A stretch of 64,000 nucleotides of DNA from Pseudomonas sp. TH15 (GTDB lineage Bacteria; Pseudomonadota; Gammaproteobacteria; Pseudomonadales; Pseudomonadaceae). The notes under the pieces were generated by a model. That model was not told the DNA's origin, ran no database searches, and saw nothing but the letters and a program-made list of their open reading frames with translations. Location of the stretch: the NCBI RefSeq assembly GCF_016651105.1, contig NZ_JAEKEL010000001.1:124001-188000 (forward strand). The letters run 5' to 3'. Positions 52,709 through 62,968 of the stretch are shown one piece after another. Every line of letters begins with the position of its first letter. Within the stretch, counting starts at the first letter, position 1. The translations under genes were made by a program, and so were the position numbers.

Positions 52709-53713
52709 TTGAACGCACCCATCGAACCACATCGCTTTATCCTCGAGCCCTTTGAGGCTCGCCGCTTCGCCAATCTGTGCGGGCAATTCGACGAGCATCT
52801 GCGCTTGATCGAACAACGCCTGACCATCGAGATCCGCAATCGCGGAAACCAGTTCGAACTGATCGGCGAACCCAAGCACACCACCTCCGCGGAAAATCTG
52901 ATCCGCCGCCTGTACCGGGAAACCAAAGGTTCAGAGCTGTCGCCGGATACGGTTCACCTGTTCCTGCAGGAATCCGCCGTCGAGGAAATGGACAACATCT
53001 CCCCCGCCGAACCCTCCGTGGCGCTGCGCACCAAAAAAGGCATGATTCGCCCTCGTGGCTTGAATCAGTTGCGCTACGTGAAGGAAATCCTCGGTAACGA
53101 CATCAATTTCGGCATCGGCCCGGCCGGTACCGGCAAGACCTATCTGGCCGTTGCCTGCGCGGTAGACGCGCTGGAACGCGAACAGATTCGCCGCATCCTG
53201 CTGGTGCGCCCGGCAGTTGAAGCAGGCGAAAAGCTCGGCTTCCTGCCCGGCGACCTGTCGCAGAAGATCGACCCGTACCTGCGTCCGCTGTACGACGCAC
53301 TCTACGAAATGCTCGGCTTCGAATACGTGGCCAAGCTGATCGAACGTCAGGTGATCGAAGTCGCGCCGCTGGCCTACATGCGCGGCCGTACGCTGAACAA
53401 CAGCTTCATCATCCTCGACGAAAGCCAGAACACCACCGTCGAGCAGATGAAGATGTTCCTGACCCGCATCGGCTTCGGCTCAACCGCGGTCATTACCGGT
53501 GACATCACCCAGGTCGACCTGCCGAAAGGCACCAAGTCCGGGCTGCACCATGTGATCGAAGTGCTCAAAGACGTGCCGGGCATCAGCTTCACCCACTTCA
53601 AACCCAAAGACGTCGTGCGCCATCCGCTGGTGCAACGCATTGTCGAAGCCTACGAGCGCTTCGAAAATCGCGTCGCCGAAGAAACACCAAAGGACAAACG
53701 CCACGATGCTTGA
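52709..53713 (+). CDS. ybeZ: PhoH-like ATPase (YbeZ type)
   Basis: A 334-residue PhoH-family ATPase. Walker A is [15 protein letters not shown], Walker B is [11 protein letters not shown], and [11 protein letters not shown] is a further conserved motif. A helical N-terminal segment precedes the ATPase domain. I chose a TTG start at 52709, which gives the usual start [18 protein letters not shown]; upstream in-frame ATG lies inside the REPIN. The gene overlaps ybeY by eight bases. Homologues partner YbeY in ribosome quality control, and RNA-linked ATPase activity is inferred. Confidence 0.9.
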   Translation: MNAPIEPHRFILEPFEARRFANLCGQFDEHLRLIEQRLTIEIRNRGNQFELIGEPKHTTSAENLIRRLYRETKGSELSPDTVHLFLQESAVEEMDNISPAEPSVALRTKKGMIRPRGLNQLRYVKEILGNDINFGIGPAGTGKTYLAVACAVDALEREQIRRILLVRPAVEAGEKLGFLPGDLSQKIDPYLRPLYDALYEMLGFEYVAKLIERQVIEVAPLAYMRGRTLNNSFIILDESQNTTVEQMKMFLTRIGFGSTAVITGDITQVDLPKGTKSGLHHVIEVLKDVPGISFTHFKPKDVVRHPLVQRIVEAYERFENRVAEETPKDKRHDA

Positions 53714-54200
53714 GCTTGATCTGCAACTGGCCACCGAAGCGCCTGCCCCAAGCGAAGCCGAGTTCCGCCAATGGTGCGAACTGGCCCTGCGCCAGCGTAC
53801 TGCCGACTCCGAAATGACCATCCGATTGGTCGATGAAGAAGAAGCCCGCGAACTGAACTTCACCTGGCGGCAGAAAGACTACGCCACCAATGTTTTGTCG
53901 TTCCCGGCCGATGTTCCCGACGAGTTTCTCGATATTCCACTGCTGGGCGATCTGGTGATCTGCGTGGCGGTGGTCGAGCGCGAAGCCGCGGAGCAAGGCA
54001 AGGAACTGAAAGCCCACTGGGCACATCTGGTCATTCACGGCTGCTTGCATCTGCTTGGTTACGACCATATAGATGATGACGAAGCCGAAGAAATGGAAGC
54101 ACTGGAACGAACGTTGCTTGCAGAGTTGGGCTATCCCGACCCTTATGCGGACGACGAAACCGAAACATCCCCTATCGTTACAACAAAGGATTCAGAGTAA
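53706..54200 (+). CDS. ybeY: Endoribonuclease YbeY
   Basis: A 164-residue zinc-dependent enzyme for 16S rRNA 3'-end maturation and ribosome quality control. The metal site is [11 protein letters not shown] with His111, His115 and His121. TNVLSFP is also characteristic. It overlaps the end of ybeZ and precedes corC by five bases, so the run ybeZ-ybeY-corC-lnt is one operon. The C-terminal acidic tail is a little longer than in E. coli. Confidence 0.95.
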   Translation: MLELDLQLATEAPAPSEAEFRQWCELALRQRTADSEMTIRLVDEEEARELNFTWRQKDYATNVLSFPADVPDEFLDIPLLGDLVICVAVVEREAAEQGKELKAHWAHLVIHGCLHLLGYDHIDDDEAEEMEALERTLLAELGYPDPYADDETETSPIVTTKDSE

Positions 54201-54205
54201 TCGCT

Positions 54206-55045
54206 ATGAGCGAAGATCGATCGAGCAACGGGCAGAAGTCATGGCTGGGTAAGCTCACCCAGGCTTTTGCCCACGAGCCGAAGAACCGCCAGGAGCTGCT
54301 GGAGCTGCTGCGCGACGCACACCAAAACAAACTGCTGGACAGCGAAGCGCTGGCCATCGTCGAAGGCGCCATTCAGGTAGCTGACTTGCAAGTACGGGAC
54401 ATCATGGTCCCGCGCTCGCAAATGGTCAGCATCAAGGCGACCCAGACACCCCGCGAGTTCCTGCCCGCCGTGGTCGACTCGGCCCACTCCCGCTACCCGG
54501 TGATCGGCGAAAGCCACGATGACGTGATGGGCGTGTTGCTGGCCAAGGACTTGCTGCCGTTGATCCTCAAGGAGAACGGCGACAGCTTCAACATCAAGGA
54601 CCTGCTGCGCCCGGCCACTTTCGTGCCGGAGTCCAAGCGCCTGAATGTGCTGCTGCGTGAGTTCCGCGCCAACCACAACCACATGGCCATCGTCATTGAC
54701 GAATACGGCGGCGTGGCCGGTCTGGTGACCATCGAAGACGTGCTGGAACAAATCGTCGGCGACATCGAAGACGAGCATGACGTCGAAGAAGACAGCTACA
54801 TCAAGCCACTGCCAAGCGGTGACTTCCTGATCAAGGCGCTGACGCCGATCGAGAACTTCAACGAGTTCTTCGACAGCGAGTTCTCCGACGACGAGTTCGA
54901 TACTGTTGGCGGCCTGGTGATGAGCGCGTTCGGGCATTTGCCAAAACGCAATGAAATCACTGAAATCGGCCCGTATCGCTTCCGCATCTTGAACGCTGAC
55001 AGCCGTCGGATTCATTTGCTGCGCCTGACACCCATTGCCCGGTAA
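54206..55045 (+). CDS. corC: CorC/YbeX family CBS-domain protein
   Basis: A 279-residue soluble protein with two CBS domains at about residues 65-195 (VRDIMVPRSQMVSI, then YPVIGESHDDVMGVLLAKDLL and MAIVIDEYGGVAGLVTIEDVLEQIVGDI) and the CorC/HlyC C-terminal domain (GDFLIKALTPIENFNEFF, TVGGLVMSAFGHLPKRNE). It is linked in E. coli to magnesium and cobalt efflux and more recently to ribosome maturation with YbeY. It lacks the membrane domain of CorB types. It lies inside the ybeZ-ybeY-corC-lnt operon. Confidence 0.93.
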   Translation: MSEDRSSNGQKSWLGKLTQAFAHEPKNRQELLELLRDAHQNKLLDSEALAIVEGAIQVADLQVRDIMVPRSQMVSIKATQTPREFLPAVVDSAHSRYPVIGESHDDVMGVLLAKDLLPLILKENGDSFNIKDLLRPATFVPESKRLNVLLREFRANHNHMAIVIDEYGGVAGLVTIEDVLEQIVGDIEDEHDVEEDSYIKPLPSGDFLIKALTPIENFNEFFDSEFSDDEFDTVGGLVMSAFGHLPKRNEITEIGPYRFRILNADSRRIHLLRLTPIAR

Positions 55046-55059
55046 CTCTAAGGATTGAA

Positions 55060-56583
55060 ATGCACCGTCTGACCCGTCCCGGCTGGCCCGGTAATCTGCT
55101 GGCCGTGTTGGCCGGTGCAATCACCACCCTGGCGTTGGCGCCGTACGATATCTGGCCGCTAGCCTTGGTTGCGGTCGGGCTCTTCTATGCTGGTTTGCGT
55201 GAACTGAGCCCGCGTCAGGCCTTGGGTCGTGGCTGGTGTTTCGGTTTCGGCTTGTTTGGCGCCGGCACTAGCTGGATCTACTACAGCATCCACCACTTCG
55301 GCGGCGCTTCGGTGTTGCTGGCCGGTTTCCTGATGCTGATCTTCACCGCGGCGATTGCCTGGTTCTTCGCCCTGCCCGCCTGGCTTTGGGCGCGCTGGCT
55401 GCGCCGTAACGAAGCACCGCTGGCCGACGCCTTGGCGTTTGCCGCGTTGTGGGTCGGTCAGGAAGCGTTTCGTGGCTGGTTTCTCACCGGTTTCCCGTGG
55501 CTCTATTCCGGTTACAGCCAGCTCAACGGCCCACTGGCCGGGCTCGCGCCAGTGGGCGGAATGTGGCTGGTGTCCTTCGTTCTGGCGCTGACTGCCGCAC
55601 TGATCTGGAACGCTCCACGCCTGGTTCGCTCGGGTCGCAAGGGCTTCATCGCCGCTGGCGTCGTACTGCTGGCGGGTCCATGGGTGGCGGGTATCGCACT
55701 CAAGGAACATGCCTGGACCAGTCCGGCCGGCCCGGCGCTGAGTGTCGCGGCAATCCAGGGCAACATCGAACAAAGCATGAAGTGGGACCCGGCGCAGGTT
55801 AATTCGCAATTGGCGCTGTACCGCGACATGAGCTTCAGCTCCAAACGCGTCGACCTGCTGATCTGGCCGGAAACCGCGGTACCGGTGCTCAAGGAGTCCG
55901 CCGAGGGCTACTTGAACATGATGGGGAATTTCGCCGCCGAGCGTAAAACCGCACTGATTACCGGCGTACCGATCCGCCAGGAAGTCCGTCATGAGAAGCG
56001 CTTCTTCAACGGTATCACCGTGGTCGGCGAAGGCGATGGCACTTACCTCAAGCAAAAACTCGTTCCGTTTGGAGAATACGTTCCGCTGCAGGACTTGCTG
56101 CGCGGGCTGATCGCGTTCTTCGACCTGCCGATGTCGGACTTTGCCCGTGGCCCGGCCGACCAGCCGCTGCTGCAAGCCAAGGGTTATCAGATCGCGCCGT
56201 TCATTTGCTATGAAGTGGTCTATCCAGAATTCGCCGCCAGCCTCGCCGCTCGCAGCGATTTGCTGCTGACCATCAGCAACGACACCTGGTTCGGCACCTC
56301 CATCGGCCCGCTGCAACACTTGCAGATGGCGCAGATGCGCGCGCTTGAGGCTGGCCGCTGGATGATCCGGGCCACCAACAACGGCGTGACCGGTTTGATT
56401 AACCCTTACGGGCAGATCACCGCACAGATTCCTCAGTTCGAACGCGGGATTCTGTATGGCGAAGTGGTGCCGATGCACAACCTGACGCCCTACCTGGAAT
56501 GGCGTTCGTGGCCGTTGATTATTCTGTGTGTGTTGTTGTTTGGCTGGGCGCTGTTGGCTAGCCGGATTGCCAAGACTGTCTGA
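55060..56583 (+). CDS. lnt: Apolipoprotein N-acyltransferase
   Basis: A 507-residue inner-membrane enzyme that adds the third acyl chain to lipoproteins. The N-terminal half has about six to eight membrane helices; the nitrilase-like domain follows with the catalytic triad Glu271 (LIWPETAVPV), Lys331 (YLKQKLVPFGEYVP) and Cys383 (PFICYEVVYPE). It is the last gene of the ybeZ-ybeY-corC-lnt operon. A repeat element follows directly after the stop. Confidence 0.96.
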   Translation: MHRLTRPGWPGNLLAVLAGAITTLALAPYDIWPLALVAVGLFYAGLRELSPRQALGRGWCFGFGLFGAGTSWIYYSIHHFGGASVLLAGFLMLIFTAAIAWFFALPAWLWARWLRRNEAPLADALAFAALWVGQEAFRGWFLTGFPWLYSGYSQLNGPLAGLAPVGGMWLVSFVLALTAALIWNAPRLVRSGRKGFIAAGVVLLAGPWVAGIALKEHAWTSPAGPALSVAAIQGNIEQSMKWDPAQVNSQLALYRDMSFSSKRVDLLIWPETAVPVLKESAEGYLNMMGNFAAERKTALITGVPIRQEVRHEKRFFNGITVVGEGDGTYLKQKLVPFGEYVPLQDLLRGLIAFFDLPMSDFARGPADQPLLQAKGYQIAPFICYEVVYPEFAASLAARSDLLLTISNDTWFGTSIGPLQHLQMAQMRALEAGRWMIRATNNGVTGLINPYGQITAQIPQFERGILYGEVVPMHNLTPYLEWRSWPLIILCVLLFGWALLASRIAKTV

Positions 56584-56584
56584 A

Positions 56585-56709
56585 CTGTGGCGAGGGGGCT
56601 TGCCCCCGTTGGGCTGCGGAGCGGCCCCCGGCATTCGTTCAGTCAGACCGCGCTAGCAGGTTTTACGACTGCTTCGCAGCCGAACGGGGGCAAGCCCCCC
56701 TCGCCACAG
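56585..56709. repeat. Repeat element, GTGGCGAGGGGG family
   Basis: CTGTGGCGAGGGGGCTTGCC and its reverse complement bound the element, with GGGCTGCGGAGCGGCC and GCTTCGCAGCC hairpin parts inside. It is a second copy of the family at 50546-50678 and lies between convergent lnt and YdcF-type genes. Confidence 0.88.
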
Positions 56710-56713
56710 TGGT

Positions 56714-57475
56714 TTAGCGGTAGAAAATCGAATACCCGATCTGCCCCACCGCCTCATTCAACAACTGCCCGGATTGCCAAATCGACTTGAACTCCGGCAT
56801 CCAGCCACCCAACGGCCGGGCATTGTCCACGCCTAGAAACCCCACCGGCGCCGGCACCACTTCAAATCCCGCCTGCTTGAAACTCCAGACTGCCCGCGGC
56901 ATGTGCCAGGCCTGAGTCACCACGACCACGCGTTTGACGCCCTGCGGCAACAGCACCTCGGCACTGAACTGCGCATTTTCCCAAGTCGTGCGACTACGCC
57001 CTTCCTGCCAACGCACCGTCACGCCGAAATCATCGAGCAACGAATCGGCCATCAATTTGGCTTCCGTCGGTGGCGTGCCGTAGTGCAATCCGCCGCTGGT
57101 CAGGATCGGCAGGCCGGAGGCCTTGGCCAGTCGCGCGGCATACCGCTGACGTTCCAGGCCAACGCCGGTCGGCTGATCGGCGCCCCAGGCCAAATCGCCC
57201 CGCTCACGCCCCGAGCCCAGCACCACGATCGCATCGGCGCGCTGAGCCAGGGTTGCCCATTCATTGAGCGCCAGCGCCGGCTCCCGCTCCAAAGCCTTGG
57301 CGCTCCATTGCACCACCACCGGCAAGCTCATCAGCCAGAACCCGCCGAGCCCCAGCGCAAAGCACAATCCGGCCAGTCGCGGCCGTGAGCGGCGCAACCA
57401 CCAGGCAAGCGCCAGCAGCAGCAAAAGAATGCCGGGAGGCAACAGAAGTTGTTTCACGAAATAACGAAAAGGCAT
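56714..57475 (-). CDS. YdcF/ElyC-family (DUF218) envelope protein
   Basis: A 253-residue protein with two N-terminal membrane helices (about 8-27 and 34-55) and a DUF218 domain: ADAIVVLGSGRERGD, LPILTSGGLHYGTPPTEA, RWQEGRSRTTWENAQF and VVVVTQAWHMPRA. E. coli ElyC acts in envelope and peptidoglycan homeostasis, and this length and layout fit that branch. The start MPFRYFVKQLLLPPG is standard. The biochemical activity of DUF218 is unclear. Confidence 0.87.
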   Translation of the reverse strand: MPFRYFVKQLLLPPGILLLLLALAWWLRRSRPRLAGLCFALGLGGFWLMSLPVVVQWSAKALEREPALALNEWATLAQRADAIVVLGSGRERGDLAWGADQPTGVGLERQRYAARLAKASGLPILTSGGLHYGTPPTEAKLMADSLLDDFGVTVRWQEGRSRTTWENAQFSAEVLLPQGVKRVVVVTQAWHMPRAVWSFKQAGFEVVPAPVGFLGVDNARPLGGWMPEFKSIWQSGQLLNEAVGQIGYSIFYR

Positions 57476-57579
57476 CGAGCATCTCCAGAGATGCCCGAAG
57501 CCTAAGAGTGTTAATGAAGCGTTACAACCAGTAGGCGGGATCTTGCGGAAAAAGATCCGGTTCTTAACCTGCCATGCGT

Positions 57580-57900
57580 TTACTTGAACTGCAGAGACCG
57601 AACCTTTACCGCGTCCCTGCCGGGTGTTTTGTCCTTGAGCCAGATGATCTTGGCCGAACGTGGTGCGTCGAGTTGCTTCACTGCTTCTGACAAGCATCCG
57701 TGTGTTTCACGTTCACTGCGATCCAGATACGCCTTGACCAATGCAAACTCTGCGGGACTCAGGCCTCGCAACTCCAGCTCCAGGGGACGTTCATCACGCA
57801 ACCGACCGGCGGTTTTCGCCGCGTCCAGGGCCATTCCCAGACGATCGATCAGTCGTTCATACAGCTCCGGTTTTGTAACTTTACGTTGTGACTCAACCAT
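57580..57900 (-). CDS. Conserved hypothetical protein, 106 residues
   Basis: A small soluble protein, helix-rich and highly charged, starting MVESQRKVTKPELYERLIDR. It contains GLSPAEFALVKAYLDRSE and a basic C-terminus. I do not recognise the family, though the codon use and clear reading frame support a real gene. It lies upstream of the YdcF-type gene by 104 bases and is divergent from leuS. Confidence 0.65.
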   Translation of the reverse strand: MVESQRKVTKPELYERLIDRLGMALDAAKTAGRLRDERPLELELRGLSPAEFALVKAYLDRSERETHGCLSEAVKQLDAPRSAKIIWLKDKTPGRDAVKVRSLQFK

Positions 57901-58022
57901 CCCTCACCTCATTGAAGATAAGACTCACTCCCCAATTAGGAGCTTAGCTTCCATGAACAAACCGGCTGAACCCTGCGACCAACGGCCCTCGCAGCAGGTT
58001 TGGAGCCAACTTTTGCATGTAA

Positions 58023-60788
<2,766 letters not shown>

Positions 60789-60796
60789 TTGGATCA

Positions 60797-60818
60797 GGCG
60801 CCAGGTGAGCCTGGCGCC
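60797..60818 (+). other. Perfect 9-bp hairpin between leuS and lptE
   Basis: GGCGCCAGG at 60797-60805 pairs with CCTGGCGCC at 60810-60818 around TGAG. No T run follows, so it is a pause or processing site more than a true terminator; lptE is likely read through from leuS. Confidence 0.5.
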
Positions 60819-60875
60819 GCGTAAAACCTTTCGGGCCGCACGGTCGGCCCACATGGTTTCAAGGGGAGCAACAAG

Positions 60876-61481
60876 ATGATCAAACGCAACTTGCTGGTGA
60901 TGGGCCTCGCAGTCCTGTTGAGCGCCTGCGGTTTCCAGCTGCGCGGCACCGGCACTACCGAACTGGCGATCAAGGAACTCGACGTGAGCGCCCGCAACGC
61001 TTACGGCGAAACCGTGACGCAACTGCGCCAAGTGCTGCAGAGCAGCGGCGTCAAGGTCTACACCGGAGCACCGTATAAGCTGATTCTGACGGATGAGCAG
61101 GAAAACCAGCGCATCCTCAGTTATGCCGGTGCCGGCCGTACAGGTGAGTACCAGGTGACCACGGTGCTGAACTACGAAATCCGTGGTGAGCACGATCTGA
61201 CACTGAAGAGCGACAAGCTCGAAGTTGAGAAGATCTTCATTCACGACGGCAACAACCTGGTGGGTTCCGACCAGGAAGCCAACACTGCCCGCGTAGAAAC
61301 CCGTCGCGAACTGGTTCAGCGCATGATCCTGCGCCTGCAACAGATCACCCCGGCTCAGCTGGATCAGTTGCAAGCGACCGCGAATGCACGTGCCAAGGCT
61401 GACGCCGATGCACTGCAAGCCGCGCAGAAGGCTGAAGCGGAAACCCCGCGTCAGTCGCCCGTCGAAATCCCGCAGCAGTAA
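60876..61481 (+). CDS. lptE: LPS-assembly lipoprotein LptE
   Basis: A 201-residue outer-membrane lipoprotein that plugs LptD in lipopolysaccharide export. The lipobox is LLSACGFQLRGTG with Cys17 or Cys18 as acylated residue. The mature domain contains YQVTTVLNYEIRGEHDL and an Ala/Gln-rich C-terminal extension from about residue 165. The ATG has GGGGAG upstream. The order leuS-lptE-holA is conserved in gammaproteobacteria. Confidence 0.93.
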   Translation: MIKRNLLVMGLAVLLSACGFQLRGTGTTELAIKELDVSARNAYGETVTQLRQVLQSSGVKVYTGAPYKLILTDEQENQRILSYAGAGRTGEYQVTTVLNYEIRGEHDLTLKSDKLEVEKIFIHDGNNLVGSDQEANTARVETRRELVQRMILRLQQITPAQLDQLQATANARAKADADALQAAQKAEAETPRQSPVEIPQQ

Positions 61482-61486
61482 GACTT

Positions 61487-61510
61487 ACGGGGCGCTCAGG
61501 CGCCCCGTTT
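61487..61510 (+). terminator. Hairpin after lptE, terminator-like
   Basis: ACGGGGCGC at 61487-61495 pairs perfectly with GCGCCCCGT at 61500-61508 around TCAG, followed by TTTG. It ends only 11 bases before the holA ATG, so it may both attenuate transcription and shape holA translation. Confidence 0.6.
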
Positions 61511-61520
61511 GCCCTCTCTT

Positions 61521-62558
61521 ATGAAACTCGCCCCCGCCCAACTCGCCAAACACCTGCAAGGCGCCCTTGCGCCGGTCTACGTCATCAGTGGCGATGACCC
61601 ACTGTTGTGCCAGGAGGCAGCCGACGCCATCCGCGCGGCTGCTCGTCAGCAGGGTTTTGATGAACGCCAGGTCTTCGCCGCCGACGCCAGTTTCGACTGG
61701 GGTACGTTGTTGCAGGCCGGTGCCAGCATGTCGTTGTTCGCTGAAAAGCGTCTTCTGGAACTTCGCCTGCCGTCAGGCAAGCCGGGTGACAAAGGCGCCG
61801 CCGCGTTTATCGAATACTGTGGGCGCCCGGCCGAAGACACCGTACTGCTGATCAGCTTGCCCAAGCTCGATGGCGCCGCCCAGAAAACCAAGTGGGGCAA
61901 GGCGCTGGTTGAAGGTTCACAGACCCAGTTCTTGCAGATTTGGCCGGTGGATGCCAACCAGTTGCCGAGCTGGATTCGCCAGCGGTTGTCCCAGGCCGGG
62001 TTGTCTGCCAGCCAGGACGCTGTCGAACTGATCGCCGCACGGGTCGAGGGCAACCTGTTGGCCGCGGCCCAGGAAATCGAAAAGCTCAAGCTGATGGCCG
62101 AGGGTGGCCAGATCACCGTCGAAACCGTGCAGGCTGCCGTCGCCGACAGTGCACGCTTTGACGTGTTCGGCCTGACCGACGCGATTCTCAACGGCGAAGC
62201 CGCCCACGCCTTGCGCATGCTCGAAGGGCTGCGTGGTGAAGGCGTCGAACCCCCGGTCATTCTCTGGGCCCTGGCCCGTGAACTGCGCTTGCTGGCCAGC
62301 CTGGCGCTGCAATACAGCCAGGGCGTGCCGCTGGACAAAGCGTTCAGTTCGGCCCGACCACCGGTCTGGGACAAACGCAAACCACTGATGAGCAAAGCCC
62401 TGCAACGCTACTCCGCGCAACGCTGGGCGCAGTTGTTGCTGGAAGCGCAGCGCATTGATGCGCAAATCAAAGGCCAGGCCGCCGGTTCGCCGTGGATGAG
62501 TTTGAGTCGGTTGTCGTTGTTGATGGCCGGGCAGAGATTGTCGTTGCCGGCCGAGTAA
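61521..62558 (+). CDS. holA: DNA polymerase III delta subunit
   Basis: A 345-residue clamp-loader subunit that opens the beta sliding clamp. The start KLAPAQLAKHLQG, VYVISGDDPLLCQEAADAIR, and SMSLFAEKRLLELRLPSG fit HolA; the middle ARFDVFGLTDAILNGEAA is also typical. No Shine-Dalgarno sequence is visible before the ATG at 61521, and the strong hairpin just upstream could reduce or control translation. Length matches the family. Confidence 0.94.
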   Translation: MKLAPAQLAKHLQGALAPVYVISGDDPLLCQEAADAIRAAARQQGFDERQVFAADASFDWGTLLQAGASMSLFAEKRLLELRLPSGKPGDKGAAAFIEYCGRPAEDTVLLISLPKLDGAAQKTKWGKALVEGSQTQFLQIWPVDANQLPSWIRQRLSQAGLSASQDAVELIAARVEGNLLAAAQEIEKLKLMAEGGQITVETVQAAVADSARFDVFGLTDAILNGEAAHALRMLEGLRGEGVEPPVILWALARELRLLASLALQYSQGVPLDKAFSSARPPVWDKRKPLMSKALQRYSAQRWAQLLLEAQRIDAQIKGQAAGSPWMSLSRLSLLMAGQRLSLPAE

Positions 62559-62561
62559 GAT

Positions 62562-62644
62562 CAAAAGCAAGATCAAGAGATCGCAGCCTTCGGCAGCGCC
62601 CACAGGCGCGTAGGAGCTGCCGAAGGCTGCGATTTTTTGATCTT
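62562..62644. repeat. REP element with terminator-like T run after holA
   Basis: TCGCAGCCTTCGGCAGC at 62581-62597 pairs perfectly with 62616-62632 and is followed by six T residues. Outer GATCAAAAG/TTTTTTGATC ends mark the GATC REP family. It doubles as the holA terminator. Confidence 0.85.
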
Positions 62645-62742
62645 TCTTCCTACAAAACTCACATCCATCTGCCCTATAGACAGAACCCAAACTTCGGCAG
62701 ATTATTTCCCCCGCAAAACCCACCTACCTGTGAGATTTCATC

Positions 62743-62907
62743 ATGAGCAAAAAGCCATCCAAGCATGGCCCCAACAAGGCCAAATCCATCATCGCCCAGC
62801 CACTGTTCCGCAGCCGTCAGGAACCCGCCGGCAAGGGCAAAGGCAGCTACCGCCGCGAAGCCTTCCAGTCTAATAGCTGGGAGGCTTCTTACTTTCTGGC
62901 CGCTTAA
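62743..62907 (+). CDS. arfA: Alternative ribosome-rescue factor A
   Basis: A 54-residue basic protein that rescues ribosomes stalled on non-stop mRNA by recruiting release factor 2. It has the ArfA core PLFRSRQE, then GKGKGSYRR, and ends SWEASYFLAA. E. coli ArfA is made as a 72-residue form that is unstable and a shorter active form from truncated mRNA; this gene encodes only the short form. A 12-bp hairpin at 62857-62888 lies across codons 39-49, before the stop, as expected for non-stop mRNA control by RNase III or termination when tmRNA is working. The ATG has GTGAG upstream. Confidence 0.9.
   Translation: MSKKPSKHGPNKAKSIIAQPLFRSRQEPAGKGKGSYRREAFQSNSWEASYFLAA
62857..62888 (+). promoter_or_regulatory. 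Hairpin inside the arfA coding region
   Basis: GAAGCCTTCCAG at 62857-62868 pairs with CTGGGAGGCTTC at 62877-62888 (11 Watson-Crick pairs and one G-U), loop of eight bases, followed by TTACTTTCTGG. Cleavage or termination here would remove the stop codon 17 bases downstream. Confidence 0.75.
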
Positions 62908-62968
62908 AGCAGAACACCCCTTCTACATGTTAAGGTCTGCATCTGATTCGTATTCCCTGGACCTGTGC

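Noticed and set aside
60797..60818. Hairpin after leuS as a true terminator
   Set aside because: There is no T run, and lptE lacks a clear promoter of its own, so read-through is more likely.
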